From Triparma columacea (taxonomy: Eukaryota; Sar; Bolidophyceae; Parmales; Triparmaceae), in contig BRYA01000399.1 in the NCBI GenBank assembly GCA_030267965.1, forward strand, positions 23,487 to 87,486: a stretch of DNA of 64,000 nt, read 5' to 3'. How positions within the stretch are numbered: the stretch's first letter is position 1; every line of letters begins with the position of its first letter. The notes under the pieces are model-generated. The model was not told the origin of the DNA, ran no database searches, and saw only the letters and a list, made by a program, of their open reading frames with translations. Both the position numbers and the translations under genes were made by a program. Below are positions 42,578 through 52,374 of the stretch, one piece after another.

Positions 42578-44712
42578 ATGGAGATTTCAGATGCCAAAAC
42601 AAGGTTCATGGCTGCTCTTGTGAATATCAAGGCAGATAGCACTGTTCTAACCTTCCATGAGTCCTCTGAATGCATAACAAGTGATAATATGGACCATACA
42701 TTCTGTAAGTTGTGTTTGTATCGTCTTTTATTGTCTTTAAGAGTAAAATGAGTGGGTACATTCTGGATACATCGACTCATCAGGGGAAAGAATTTATGAA
42801 TTTATATGGAGGATTTGATGCTTATACGATGCGATGCTTCTATTTATCCAACAACAAGGTTTTAATTCAATCTTATGCTAATACAACGCTAATAAGAACT
42901 CAAAAGATGAAACAAACTGACCCTCCCTTCTTCTTCTTCTATTCCTATTCTATTCATCCCCTCTCTCCCTCCAGGTGGTGTAATGTTCCCACTAGTCGTA
43001 CATAAATCCTTACCAGTATCATCAATATTTGTAACATCTATCTCAGTACGTGGTGGTCTAGGGAATGTATCAGTATATGCAAGCTACCAAGAGGCTGATA
43101 TTGTTCCTGACCCTGATCAATTTCAGCAAATCTACACTGGGACACATCAGGTGAGGGGAGCTTTATAAGGAGAGGCTTTATGCCCAACGTTTACATGTTA
43201 GAGCTACACATGTTAGAGCTACAACCAATTATCTAACACCCCCATCTATCACCCCCCCCTCATCCCTCTTTCACCCTAACCTTTCCCTAACCTTTCCCTA
43301 GGCAAGTTACAACAAGATGATCCCCCTAACCCTCTCAACCCCCCTCTCCCTCAAGCCCGGTTCCCGTGTGATCCTCTACGTCCACTCCACCCTCCCCGGT
43401 GACCAGGCTCTCGTCTACGACAACTACTGCGGTGTCGGCCCTATCTGGACGGACGACTTCATCACGGTTGAGGATGGACTAGCGCATGTTAGCAATGAAC
43501 CGTTTGGGAGAACGAGCATATGGGGATGGGGGTCGGCGTGGAGGAGGTGAGAAGTAACATTCATATTGCAGCCGATCACACAACTCTGACGCCTCCCTCC
43601 CCCCCCCTCCCCCCCTCCCCCCGAAAAAATTGCAGGGACAGGGCTTTCGTAGGTCGTATATCCTACGGTGTACGTTGGTCCCTCTGGCGTCCCCAGACCC
43701 ACTCCGTCTACGGTCCCCGTTTCCGTACCTGTGGTCGTTCCCTTTTCATGCTCCAGCGTCGTGACATTTGCCTCTGGGCTCGACTCCCTGATGACGTTAT
43801 TATGTACATCCTTAACTTCTGTAGGTTCGACTGGTTCAACGACACCGTTCAGGACCTTGAGACGCAATCGAGGTGAGAGAGAGAGGCATGGAGAGTTTGG
43901 GGAGGGGGAGGAACGGGAAACAACAGGACGTTAAGAAGATGGGACGAACATCTGAACCCCCTCCTCCCCCCCCCCCCACACGCAGCTACACCAGGTTAAG
44001 GGTCAGGCAAGGTCGTGAGTCCGAAATAGAGGAGGAGGAGGACGACGAGGAGTACATGGAGGGTGGTTTAGGTAGCGCCACCAGTTCCTCCCGAACCGTC
44101 TACACCCGCGCTCAGGCTAGGGCTATATCAAGCGCGCAGAGACTCAACGGTATCAGGGGCCACCCGATGTTCGCGCAGATACTAAGGGAGGCCGGCCTCA
44201 TGGGGGAGGGCGAGGCGGACGACGGTATGGTGCTGGTGGAAGGGAGCAGGCTTGTGTACTTCACTAACGCGGAGCTAGAGAGCAGCGGGGCGCTTGCGGA
44301 GGAGATGGAGGATAGCAGCGATGAGGATGGGGAGGGAGGTATGGAGGAGATTGAAGGTGACGGGGTTGAAGAGGATGACGACGATGAGTTTGTAGACGCC
44401 TCCAACTCGCAAGGGGGTAACAACTATAATACTATCGTCAGCAGCCCGGGGGGGGGGGTCACGCAGGCCATGACGGAAGCGGGATTAAGGAGCACTGCTT
44501 ACGACGTTGATTATGACGACGATGATGACGACGATGATGACGATGATGAAGATGATGGAGGAAAACCTGTTGCCAACACAACAAGCACTACGACAACAAC
44601 AACAACAACGACACTCAATAGGCAGGCGAGCGTAGAGAGAGTTGAGATGGAGGAGAGTATGATGGAGAGGGAGGACGGCATGGTGGTGGATCATCAGGTT
44701 AAGGGCGATTAG
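42578..44712 (+). CDS. stramenopile protein with F-box-like motif and acidic tail
   Basis: Five exons (42578-42704, 42975-43150, 43302-43546, 43636-43872, 43986-44712) join in phase for 503 aa. The first joins the second across a 270-bp AT-rich intron to give HTFC|GVMFPLVVHKSLPV. The N-terminal domain is beta-rich (FVTSISVRGGLGNVSVYASY; PLSLKPGSRVILYVHSTLP; WGWGSAWRRDRAFVGRISYG). I recall similar sequences in diatom proteomes but no named function. LPDDVIMYILNFCRFDWF at about residues 238-255 reads like an F-box helix pair, which would link it to a ubiquitin ligase. The tail is acidic with an Asp run and a Thr run coded by near-pure GAT/GAC and ACA/ACG triplets. Confidence 0.65.
43193..43222. 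repeat. 15-bp perfect tandem duplication inside an intron
   Basis: The unit ACATGTTAGAGCTAC occurs twice in a row within intron 2 of the F-box-like gene. Confidence 0.95.
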
Positions 44713-44812
44713 GGTTAAGGGGGATGATGGGAGTGGAAGACAAAAGAAGGATTTTTTGGATGAAAATTTATAATATATATATATAGACAGAAAACCCTAC
44801 CACCAACCAACT

Positions 44813-46139
44813 CTACTCAGCCTTGCGCCAGAACACGCTTCGCATAACGTGTTCCACCACTGCCACGTTAACGCTCTGACCAATAAGTTTGAATCTATGT
44901 CTCATCTTCATATCCTCCGGGAACCTATACCTTTCCGGGAATCCGAACAGCCCGAGCAGTTCGTTTGGCGCGAATAGCCTCACGTCACCAGAGTGCACCG
45001 ACGACATATCATCCGGCCGTGGGACGTCCTTCCCACGTGATATTCTAAGGTGAAATAGACTACCGCTAGACTTGTGAAACGTCTTACCGTAAGCTGACGT
45101 GAAGCAAAACGTGATACGGTCGTCGACGCCGACGTAGGAGAGTCCCTGAGCCCAGGGTTTGCTTAGAATCCTGTCAGGCACCTGGAGTTCGGCAAAGTTA
45201 GACTCACCGAGGTCAGATTTTAGGGACTCGTCGGTGAGGACCCAGTTGTGCAGGCGTTTAACACCAGGTGGGGCGACGGCAGCCGGGAAGGGCGAGGTCT
45301 CATTCTCCCCCTCCCCTCCCTCATCGTTCTCGTCGTCCTCGTCGTCCTCTAGCGCCGCTGTGGCCGACCCCAGAAGCGCATACGGAATGGCGGCAGTGTG
45401 TATCTCCCTGCGCAAGCGTCCCTCACCGGGCTTCGCATCTAGCTCGCACGCCATATAGAACCTCATCCGCTGGTTCGGCCTTCTGAGGTGCGTGGGGGAC
45501 AGCAGGAACTCCTCCCAGACGTAGCCCTTGGCTTGAAGCACCGAGGCCCATTCGGAGTGCACGGAGCTGCCACGGAAACCCTTGACGTTCTCGAAGAAGA
45601 TCCAGCGGGGGGGCAGAGATGTCAAGGTGAGCATGCTCATTACGTGCGCGAAACCCTTGCTACGGTTGTCCTCGCTGCCTTTCTGGAGAGCTCCTTTTGT
45701 TGTTGTGAAAGGCTGGTAGGATTACCCAGAGTTTATTATGTGTGTGAGATAAGTTATGTGTGTATGTGTGTATGTAAAAAAATACAAATGAGCATATCCC
45801 CTTACTGCACTCCTCGCCTCGTCTCACCTGGCAGGGTGGCGACAACGTCCACACGTCGGCCTGCCCATCAATCTTCTCTATGTGAAGGCTCTCTATGTTG
45901 ACCTGCAGGCAGCGACTGTTATCCGCACTAAAATTAGCTTCATAACACTTGTTGCAGATATCTGAGCATTCCACAGCAGTACATTCCCCGACAGTGTAGA
46001 GCGGGTGTTCCAAGATTGCGGCCTCCAGGGCCAACCTCATTCCCCCGATTCCTGAAAAAAATTCAAAAACGCGAAGAGATTCCCGCTTTTTGGCCTCCTG
46101 CGGCACTGTCGATGATGGTGGGGCAACCAACGGAGCCAT
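44813..46139 (-). CDS. TRDMT1: DNMT2/TRDMT1 tRNA cytosine-5 methyltransferase
   Basis: This enzyme methylates C38 of tRNA-Asp. Exons 46139-45828 and 45712-44813 join in phase 0 for 403 aa, close to human TRDMT1 (391 aa). Motif I is FEFFSGIGGMRLAL. Motif IV LSPPCQ sits exactly at the intron, and exon 2 continues PFTTTKGALQKGSEDNRSKG, matching the DNMT2 pattern after the catalytic Cys. Motif VI is WIFFENVKGF, and EEFLLSPTHLRRPNQRMRFY is a DNMT2-type motif VIII region. LLGLFGFPERYRFPE is the C-terminal recognition block and IGQSVNVAVVEHVM is motif X. An acidic insertion (ALEDDEDDENDEGG) lies in the middle. It is not a DNA-methylation maintenance enzyme. Confidence 0.9.
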
Positions 46140-46257
46140 TTTTCAATCCTGAAGACGGAAATGCCCTTTTGTTTCTTTCATTTATAGCCCAGCTTTGGGC
46201 TGGGTCCAAAATCGGCTTGGTTCGGACCGGAGCGCGATACAATCAAAAAGAAGTTCA
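46140..46257. promoter_or_regulatory. 118-bp divergent promoter
   Basis: This is the space between the start codons of DNMT2 (-) and the acid-amidase gene (+). Confidence 0.6.
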
Positions 46258-47544
46258 ATGAATTTCTTCTTCCTTCTGTTGATGCTCCCAAGCATCGCCG
46301 TCGGGTACCAGTGCCCACACGGTAAGCCTTTATCCGAGTCGCCTGTCTGGATGGATGAGGCGTCCTTGAAGGAGATTAATGATGACAGACATCCGCAGAC
46401 ACCAGCACGTCACACTGTCAATCTGGACCTCCCTCCCAAGGAGCGCTGGGTTGACATCGGGAAGACGTATAAGGATAAGTCCGATCTCATCATTCAGTAC
46501 TTTGAATCGATGCTCCCCCACTATGCTGTTGTTGCCATTGATAAGATTGCGAAGCACCTAGTGGGTTACTCTGGGTTCGGGGACTTCGGTGACGAGATGA
46601 TTGGGTACGCGGAGGCTCTCGAACTGGACCTCGGCTATGTGGTTGCCGCGAATCTCGTCTATCAGCTCGAGTCCATAGGAGTCAACTGCAGCAACTGGAA
46701 CAACACTGGGCCAACCGGGCAGTGCCCTGGTGAAGACGACGTCGGTTACACCGGGGAGGAGGTAGCGTGGCTCCAAAGTGACCATTACTTGAAGGGCCTC
46801 TCCGACATTGTCCAGACCGGATACTGCACGAGCGTTGTCACTGAAGAGGCTGGTGGGGGAATCCTTCACGGGAGGAACCTTGATTGGAACCTCGACGAGG
46901 AGCTCCGCGAGTTCATCATCACGGTTGATTTCGAGCGCGGCGGTGAGGTCCTTTACACCGGCTCCACAATCGTATCGTTCGTCGGAATCCTCAATGCCAT
47001 GGCTCCCGGAGAAAATGGTTTCTCATTCAGCATGGACGCCAGGTGCCAGGGGGGCAAGCTTTTGGTCAACCTGGTGGAGGCCTTGGCCAAGGGCGCCATG
47101 ACTCCTTGCCAGCACAGCCGCTACGTCATGGAGACCGCCACTGACTTTGACTCTGCCGTTGCGTTGTTTGAGACTGGGAACCTTATTGACGATGGGTACT
47201 TCATTGTTGGGGGCGCAAAGGATGGGGAGGGCGCTGTCGTCTCGAGGGATAGGAACCGCAACGTCGACACCTGGATGATCGACCCCGCCGACTCCGAGCG
47301 CGGTTGGTATCGCCTTGAAACCAACTATGACCACTGGGAGGAGGTCCCCTCAGCTGATGATCGCAGGACTCCCGGGTACGCCAACATGGAGGCGATCGGC
47401 AAGGACGATATCAACAAGGATAATCTGCTGAACGACGTCATGACTGAGTGGCCTACGTACAATCCCCACACGGACCTTACTTGCATCATGTCTGCCAAGT
47501 ATAACTTGTACGACTGTATGATCTGGCTCGATGCCGAAGAATGA
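46258..47544 (+). CDS. acid ceramidase / N-acylethanolamine acid amidase-like hydrolase
   Basis: This N-terminal-nucleophile amidase cleaves ceramides or N-acylethanolamines in lysosome-like compartments. The gene is a single exon of 428 aa from the ATG at 46258, which opens a signal peptide (MNFFFLLLMLPSIAVGYQC). After about 190 residues the sequence YCTSVVTEEAGGGILHGRNL carries the Cys that becomes the N-terminal nucleophile after self-cleavage, followed by NLDW. Further family blocks are STIVSFVGILNAMAPGENGF, HSRYVMETATDF, the conserved Tyr/Asn region and LETNYDHWEEVPSADDRRTP. The last of these favours the NAAA/ASAH1 family over bacterial bile-salt hydrolases. Possible N-glycosylation sites (NCSN, NNTG) precede the nucleophile. 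Confidence 0.88.
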   Translation: MNFFFLLLMLPSIAVGYQCPHGKPLSESPVWMDEASLKEINDDRHPQTPARHTVNLDLPPKERWVDIGKTYKDKSDLIIQYFESMLPHYAVVAIDKIAKHLVGYSGFGDFGDEMIGYAEALELDLGYVVAANLVYQLESIGVNCSNWNNTGPTGQCPGEDDVGYTGEEVAWLQSDHYLKGLSDIVQTGYCTSVVTEEAGGGILHGRNLDWNLDEELREFIITVDFERGGEVLYTGSTIVSFVGILNAMAPGENGFSFSMDARCQGGKLLVNLVEALAKGAMTPCQHSRYVMETATDFDSAVALFETGNLIDDGYFIVGGAKDGEGAVVSRDRNRNVDTWMIDPADSERGWYRLETNYDHWEEVPSADDRRTPGYANMEAIGKDDINKDNLLNDVMTEWPTYNPHTDLTCIMSAKYNLYDCMIWLDAEE

Positions 47545-47595
47545 GGATAACTAAAGATCATTATTTTTGTCGTGTAAAAATAGGGATTTTGTAAC

Positions 47596-48485
47596 TTAGT
47601 TGAAAAACTGCTTGGCTTCATTCGTCTCTACCAATTCATCTTGTCCATCCGAAGTTGAACCACCTTCGGATTTTCCCTCGCTATTCACACTCAACTTTCT
47701 CATCGACTGTGATTGGGAGAAGGTGAGAAGACGAGGACGCGAGTAAGACAACTGGCTGGAGTATATGCAAGCTCTCTTGTTAGCCTCGACTTCGTTCGGC
47801 ACATAGTTCTCACCTGTGTGTTGCCAACCCAACTGTCTGGGACGCTTTCTAAGCCAATCTTTTTCTTGACCTTCTCTTCCTCTCGCTGAAAAATGTGCGA
47901 GGGCCTTCTGCCAAGATTGTCATGTTCAGAGGCTGGTAAAGCCTGCACCGAGGCTCTCCTCCACTCTTGCGGCGTCGAGTCTTTTCTTTGGGGCTCGAAT
48001 TTGCCCTCTGACCCCGCCGCCGCAGTGGGTGTCATGGAGGCCCTGCGCCACTCCTTCGGTACGACCCGATGATCTTTCACCAGCTTGGCCTGATCTTCAT
48101 CGACCACCCCACTGCTGAACGAGTCTGCCCTCTTCCCGATATTCTCCTTGTGGTTCTTCCACTCGATAGGGTCAGGGTTCGAGGGGGGGCTGGTTCCTGC
48201 TACCTCCACATCTACCTGCTTCCCCCCGATCTCAGTCGGCAGTGAGGCCCGGCGCCACTCCTGAGGTGGGGGTGGGGGGTTAAAAGAGACCAAAACGAAC
48301 GCTTTGTTGTTGCATGAGTACGATATCCTTACCCTCGGTACGACCCGATCATCCCCAACAAGCTTGGCCTGATCTTCACTAACTATCAGAGGTTCGCTAC
48401 TATCCAACTTGTTCTTGGCGATGTTATCCTTGTTTTTCCTCCATTCGTCAGGAACCGACTCGGCACCGTTGTTCTCATCGGACAT
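47596..48485 (-). CDS. unknown 236-aa protein with repeated EWRRAS phospho-site modules
   Basis: Exons 48485-48333, 48260-47814 and 47706-47596 join in phase 0. The 72-bp first intron is a multiple of three without stops. I still treat it as an intron because removing it restores VVPR|EWRRAS, matching the second repeat VVPKEWRRAS. The module EDQAKL-V-x-D-x-RVVP-x-EWRRAS occurs twice. A third EWRRAS, and related EWRKNKDNI and EWKNHKENI segments, occur elsewhere. RRAS is a classic basophilic (PKA/AGC-type) phosphorylation motif. There are no membrane segments. Charge is mixed and structure is probably disordered. I do not recognise the family. Confidence 0.65.
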
Positions 48486-48820
48486 ACTATGACCAATATA
48501 GATGAAATGTGTATATTTGGAGACACAGCTTTACCCAACAGTTCAGGTTAGTGGGGCAAGCGGTGAGGAGGACGGAGGAAGTGAGGGGGAAGGAAAGCTT
48601 TCCTCTTGGGTATGCCTTCTGCAGTAAGGAATGCCACCGAATACGATGATCGGCAAGGATTATCAAACAAGGAGTGGCGTCGATCTGTTTATAGGAAGAC
48701 ACCGAAAAATTTCTTCAGTTATCCCCGACGTTGATTCCCTCCCCTTCAGCAGAAGTGCAAAAGACAAAAGTCCGAGTCCGACGAAAAGGATCCAGATTTT
48801 GTGTCCCCCATTTTATTTTA
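48486..48820. other. divergent upstream region
   Basis: This 335-bp region separates the repeat-protein start from the YeeE ATG. The transporter frame stays open upstream to about 48731 without an ATG, so a further 5' exon is possible. Confidence 0.5.
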
Positions 48821-49987
48821 ATGGCTACTGTTTTAGGAACGTCATCGCTGTTTGGCATCGTCTTAGACCCATCTATTACAGCATTGTCTTTAATTCCACC
48901 TGCGCTTGGTGGTGTTTGCCTCGGTTTGCTGAGTGTCGCCAGAGTTGCAAATGTCCAAAAGTTGATGAATTCAGCCACTCCACAGCTATGGACGACAATG
49001 GGAACTGTACTATCAGCCGGAATTCTATCATTTGCTATTCCCTCACTACACTTAACGTCATTTGATGAGCTAAGGATACCCCTTCCGACTCTCTTGCTTG
49101 CTGCAGTTTGCCTCTCTGTTGGTGCCAAGCTTGGAAAGGGGTGTACGTTCGGCAACGGGATTCAGGGCCTTGGGGCTTCATCTAAGGCGTCACTTGGTGA
49201 GTAATAGAGGGTTGCTTGAAGAATTGAGAGGTTGGGGAGGGCTGCATAAGTAAGGAGGAGGGACGAGGATGATCATCATTATCTAAGATGTCGGAGGCAA
49301 ACATCCAAGAATAGGAAGGGGATGGTCAAACTTGCATCAATGACGAACCTCTAATATGCCGCTAACAATCCCCTTGCAAACCCTACCCTCGCAGTCCACG
49401 TTTTGACGTTCATGGGGGCGGGGATCATGACAGCCACGGCTCTCAATCTAGGCTCCAACATTCCCTCGAGCAGGAGCTCCTCCCTCGACCTGCAGTCCTC
49501 GTACCCCCTCGCTCTCTCTGCCCTTGGGGGAGTAGTTTTTCAGTATTTTTCCTTCCTCCCCCGCCAGCTTCGCGACCTTCTGGCGGGCCACACCTTCTCC
49601 TCCTCTCTCCTCCTCGCAGGGATGGGATCTCCACACAACATCACGGCCTTCCTGGACCTCAATACCCCCAGCGGCTGGGATCCTCGGGTCTGTGTGGTAA
49701 TGGGAGGAGCTCTGGCGGTCACTTTCCCTGCTTTTTCCATCTTGGGGCTCGCCGGTGGCAGGAGCGAGGACATTGACAAGTGGGTGGGGAGGCCAGTCAC
49801 CAAGGAGGTCGTGGCGGGGGGCTGCCTCTTCGGGTTTGCGTGGGGGATCAGCGGCCTTTGTCCGGGCCCAGCCATGGTTGCGGCGGGCTTCGGAAGCCCG
49901 GTTTACGCGACTGTCATGCTGGCGACCAGGTTGGTGTTGGATGAGGTTTGTGGGGAGGGAGGGGCGAAGAAGAGGAAGGAGAAGTAG
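48821..49987 (+). CDS. YeeE/YedE-family (thiosulfate/sulfur) transporter-like membrane protein
   Basis: Members of this family (PF04143) carry sulfur compounds such as thiosulfate across membranes. Exons 48821-49196 and 49395-49987 join in phase 1 for 322 aa. There are about nine hydrophobic segments. Two half-repeats each carry a Gly/Cys motif: GAKLGKGCTFGNGIQGLG in exon 1 and CLFGFAWGISGLCPGPAMV in exon 2, matching the conserved Cys-containing loops of the family. The C-tail is Lys-rich. Length agrees with bacterial two-half YeeE proteins. Whether it sits in the plasma membrane or an organelle is unclear; no plastid motif is seen. Confidence 0.82.
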
Positions 49988-50563
49988 ATTTCAAGTCTTT
50001 TTGTTTTTCTCTTCATTTTTGTGGTTTTTTCTTTCTTTTTCTTCCAAAAATGGAGCGAGCTCTCATTGGTCCAGACGCATTCAAAGAATTGTGAGTTTTG
50101 TCACTGAACGGCTACTCAAGCATGCCATTTTTTAGGCGTAAACGCTTTCTTTGGGATACCGACTTCTATTAGCGACGTTGTTAATCTACGGGGAGGGCCG
50201 GAAGTTTTGTTTTAGGTCCCCTTTTTGTGAACGATGCCTGTTTGAGTTGGGGTTGCTTTTGGTGCCATGTGGATGCTATTTGGCCGCTTTGATACCTTTG
50301 TGGCGTCTTTCCTCCCCGTATATCCCCCGTCCAGCGCAATCACCCCGACATTTCGACCTTCTTGGCCTCAACTGACTCTCCCGCTAACATCTATAAATTC
50401 TCACCAACTTTTGTCCCCCCCCCCCTCCCCTCCCCTTCCTCCCGCCCTGCAGTATACAAATTGTCAGATACCAGAAGTCATTCACATTACTTCAGATTCG
50501 GACCATTTCCAAAAACTCGTCAAAAAACAAAACAAAAAACAACTAAACACTCAAAACGTTATC
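49988..50563. other. upstream region of bZIP gene; possible 5'-UTR intron end
   Basis: A long C tract ending CCTGCAG near 50455 looks like a splice acceptor, followed by about 110 bp of leader to the ATG. I see no separate gene. Confidence 0.5.
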
Positions 50564-51490
50564 ATGTCTGCCACTGCAAGCAACTTCTCTGACGTCTTCA
50601 ACGACGATCTCCTCTCCTCTTCGCTCTTCCTTGAGCTCGAGACGGCCAACACTTCCCCTCTGACCACCGGGGGGGAGTCTCCCGTGCCCATCTACGACTT
50701 TGGAGTTCCTCTCAAGTACGAGGAACCCATCTTCGTCGTCCCGGCCTCGCCTGACTACACCTCGCCTGACTACACCCGCCCCTCTTCCCCAACGTCTTCC
50801 GTCGGGTCGGACGAGCCTGCCCAGCGCTGGCCTTCTTCCCTCGCCAACTCCAACCTCTCAGAGGAGGAGAAGGAGAAGATCAGGAGGGAGAAGAAGCGCG
50901 AGGCCGACAGGAAGTGTAGGAAGAGGAAGAAGGAGAGGACTCTTGAGATGGAGAACAAGCTCAGGAGGCTTGAGGAGGAGAAGGTTGCCATGGTTTACAA
51001 GATCGAGTCCCTGCAGAGGGCTGCCTTCGCCATTGTCGCCGAGGAGGAGGGTGCCGAGGACCTCGCCACTAAGGCTGTTGACCTCTTCAACCTGGAACTC
51101 ATCGAGTGCACCAACTTCACTCGCGCTCACCACTCCAACGACTGCGAAGTCATGTCTCCCAGCAGCTTTGCCTCCGGCCAGGACGCTGTCGTTAAGTTTT
51201 GGATGGACATGAAGCAGATGTTCCCCAACAGCAAGCTCGAGGTCGTCAGCAGCAAGAGCGAGGGGGGCGGAAAGTTCCACGTTTCGTGGAAGATCACCGG
51301 CATGCTGGCAAATGGTGCGGCTCTTTCTCTAAACGGAAACACCTTCGTTTCCGTCAAGGGGAACCTTGTCACTAAAATCGTCAGCATGTGGGACGCGAGC
51401 TCCGTGCTTGCCCAACAATTCGGAATGACCCATGAAGAATTCGTGAAAAAGTCAGATACTGCCTCTTATTTTGAGGATTTTTTGATCTAA
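50564..51490 (+). CDS. bZIP transcription factor fused to a SnoaL/NTF2-like domain
   Basis: This single-exon protein has 308 aa from the ATG at 50564. The first 100 residues are acidic and Ser/Pro-rich, like an activation domain (FSDVFNDDLLSSSLFLELE). The basic region is KKREADRKCRKRKKERTLEM, followed by a short heptad zipper (LRRLEEEKVAMVYKIESLQ). The invariant Asn of bZIP basic regions (N-x7-R) is Lys here. Residues about 185-290 (DAVVKFWMDMKQMFPNSKLE, then KFHVSWKITGMLANGAALSL, NGNTFVSVKGNLVTKIVSMW) form an alpha+beta unit like SnoaL/NTF2 domains. Aureochromes, the known stramenopile bZIP fusions, carry a LOV domain instead, and no LOV Cys motif is present. Confidence 0.85.
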   Translation: MSATASNFSDVFNDDLLSSSLFLELETANTSPLTTGGESPVPIYDFGVPLKYEEPIFVVPASPDYTSPDYTRPSSPTSSVGSDEPAQRWPSSLANSNLSEEEKEKIRREKKREADRKCRKRKKERTLEMENKLRRLEEEKVAMVYKIESLQRAAFAIVAEEEGAEDLATKAVDLFNLELIECTNFTRAHHSNDCEVMSPSSFASGQDAVVKFWMDMKQMFPNSKLEVVSSKSEGGGKFHVSWKITGMLANGAALSLNGNTFVSVKGNLVTKIVSMWDASSVLAQQFGMTHEEFVKKSDTASYFEDFLI

Positions 51491-51702
51491 TCGCGTGTTT
51501 CTCAAGAGGGAGGGGGGGGGTCATGTTACTTGTTGTTGGGGGGGGGAAAGCATCGGAGAAATCGCAATCATTCGGTCTATCGTTCTAACGGTTTTCGTGA
51601 ACATCGGCTGTAATGACGACTATTTCATTTATGGTCAGGTCAATTGGGGAAAGGGGGGGGTGGGTGGGGTGAAAGGAGGGATGAGGGTTAGCGGTTTGGC
51701 CA

Positions 51703-52374
51703 GTGGTTGCCGAGGGAATTGCGCGAGCGCTTCAAATTGAAGTGACTCAAGCGCCATCTCCCAAGGTCGCCTTTGCTAAGCTGTGCTCTTTTCTTTCCGG
51801 GATTTCGACGGGAGGAGAGGGAGGAGGGCGGGTTTTGGTCGTGCAACAGTGTGCATCTCTTTGGATTCACGGACCCACGCCAACGCTTAACCGACCTTCT
51901 CTTTAACCACCTCCACGGCGAGTTCGACGAACTCGCCGTCGCAGCTGCGATGTTCCCCTCTCTCAGAGGTTCGTCGTGCTGTGTGTCAAGGGGAAAAAAA
52001 ATATATGAACTTTCTTTAGGAAAACCCAAGCAGTATTTTACACACAGTACATAGGAAACGTCATGGACTTGGTTGCTGCGCAGCTCGCCTTCAGAGCGGG
52101 ACCCCTTGACCAGCACGTCATGGCCGAGATCGTCATGAAAAGCCTCGAGGCCGTCATTGATCTCCACAAGGACTACCAAATCATCCACAACTCTCTCTCC
52201 CCCTCGAACCTCATCATCAGCAAGTCGGAAGACTCTGAGTTGGCCGTCTCCTTTGTTGGGTTTGGGGCGCAGAGCATCGACTTGCAGGAACACCTTTTCG
52301 CCCTCGTCATATTAAGCCCCCTTCGCCAATGTATTGGCAATGTTTCCTACCTCCGCTTCCAGAAAGGCAAATGA
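51703..52374 (+). pseudogene. protein-kinase-like remnant or pseudokinase
   Basis: Three segments read like a kinase: 51703-51800 (VAEGIARALQ to KLCSFLSG), about 51860-51977 (HLFGFTDPRQRLTDLLFNHL to FPSLRG) and 52053-52374. The second joins the third in phase through a GTTCGT donor at 51978 and a TAG acceptor. The first and second are in different frames with no plausible intron between. The last segment has VIDLHKDYQIIHNSLSPSNLII, so HRD reads HNS, and FVGFGAQS replaces DFG. Both catalytic Asp residues are therefore missing and no C-lobe follows. Its last 63 bp overlap the 3' end of the opposite-strand kinesin. It may be a decayed gene or a pseudokinase with an unseen exon. Confidence 0.45.

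Noticed and set aside
42712..42974. Open frame reading MSGYILDTSTHQGKEF as an exon of the F-box-like gene
   Set aside because: No donor in this frame matches the phase of the next exon. The GTAAGT at 42705 joins directly to the acceptor at 42974 in phase, so this is intron.
44813..46139. DNMT as the cause of subtelomeric CpG loss
   Set aside because: The motifs are those of DNMT2, which methylates tRNA, so it does not explain DNA CpG decay.
51688..52293. 201-aa minus-strand frame opposite the kinase-like segment
   Set aside because: The + strand carries recognisable kinase-like blocks with a phase-matched intron; the minus frame has none.
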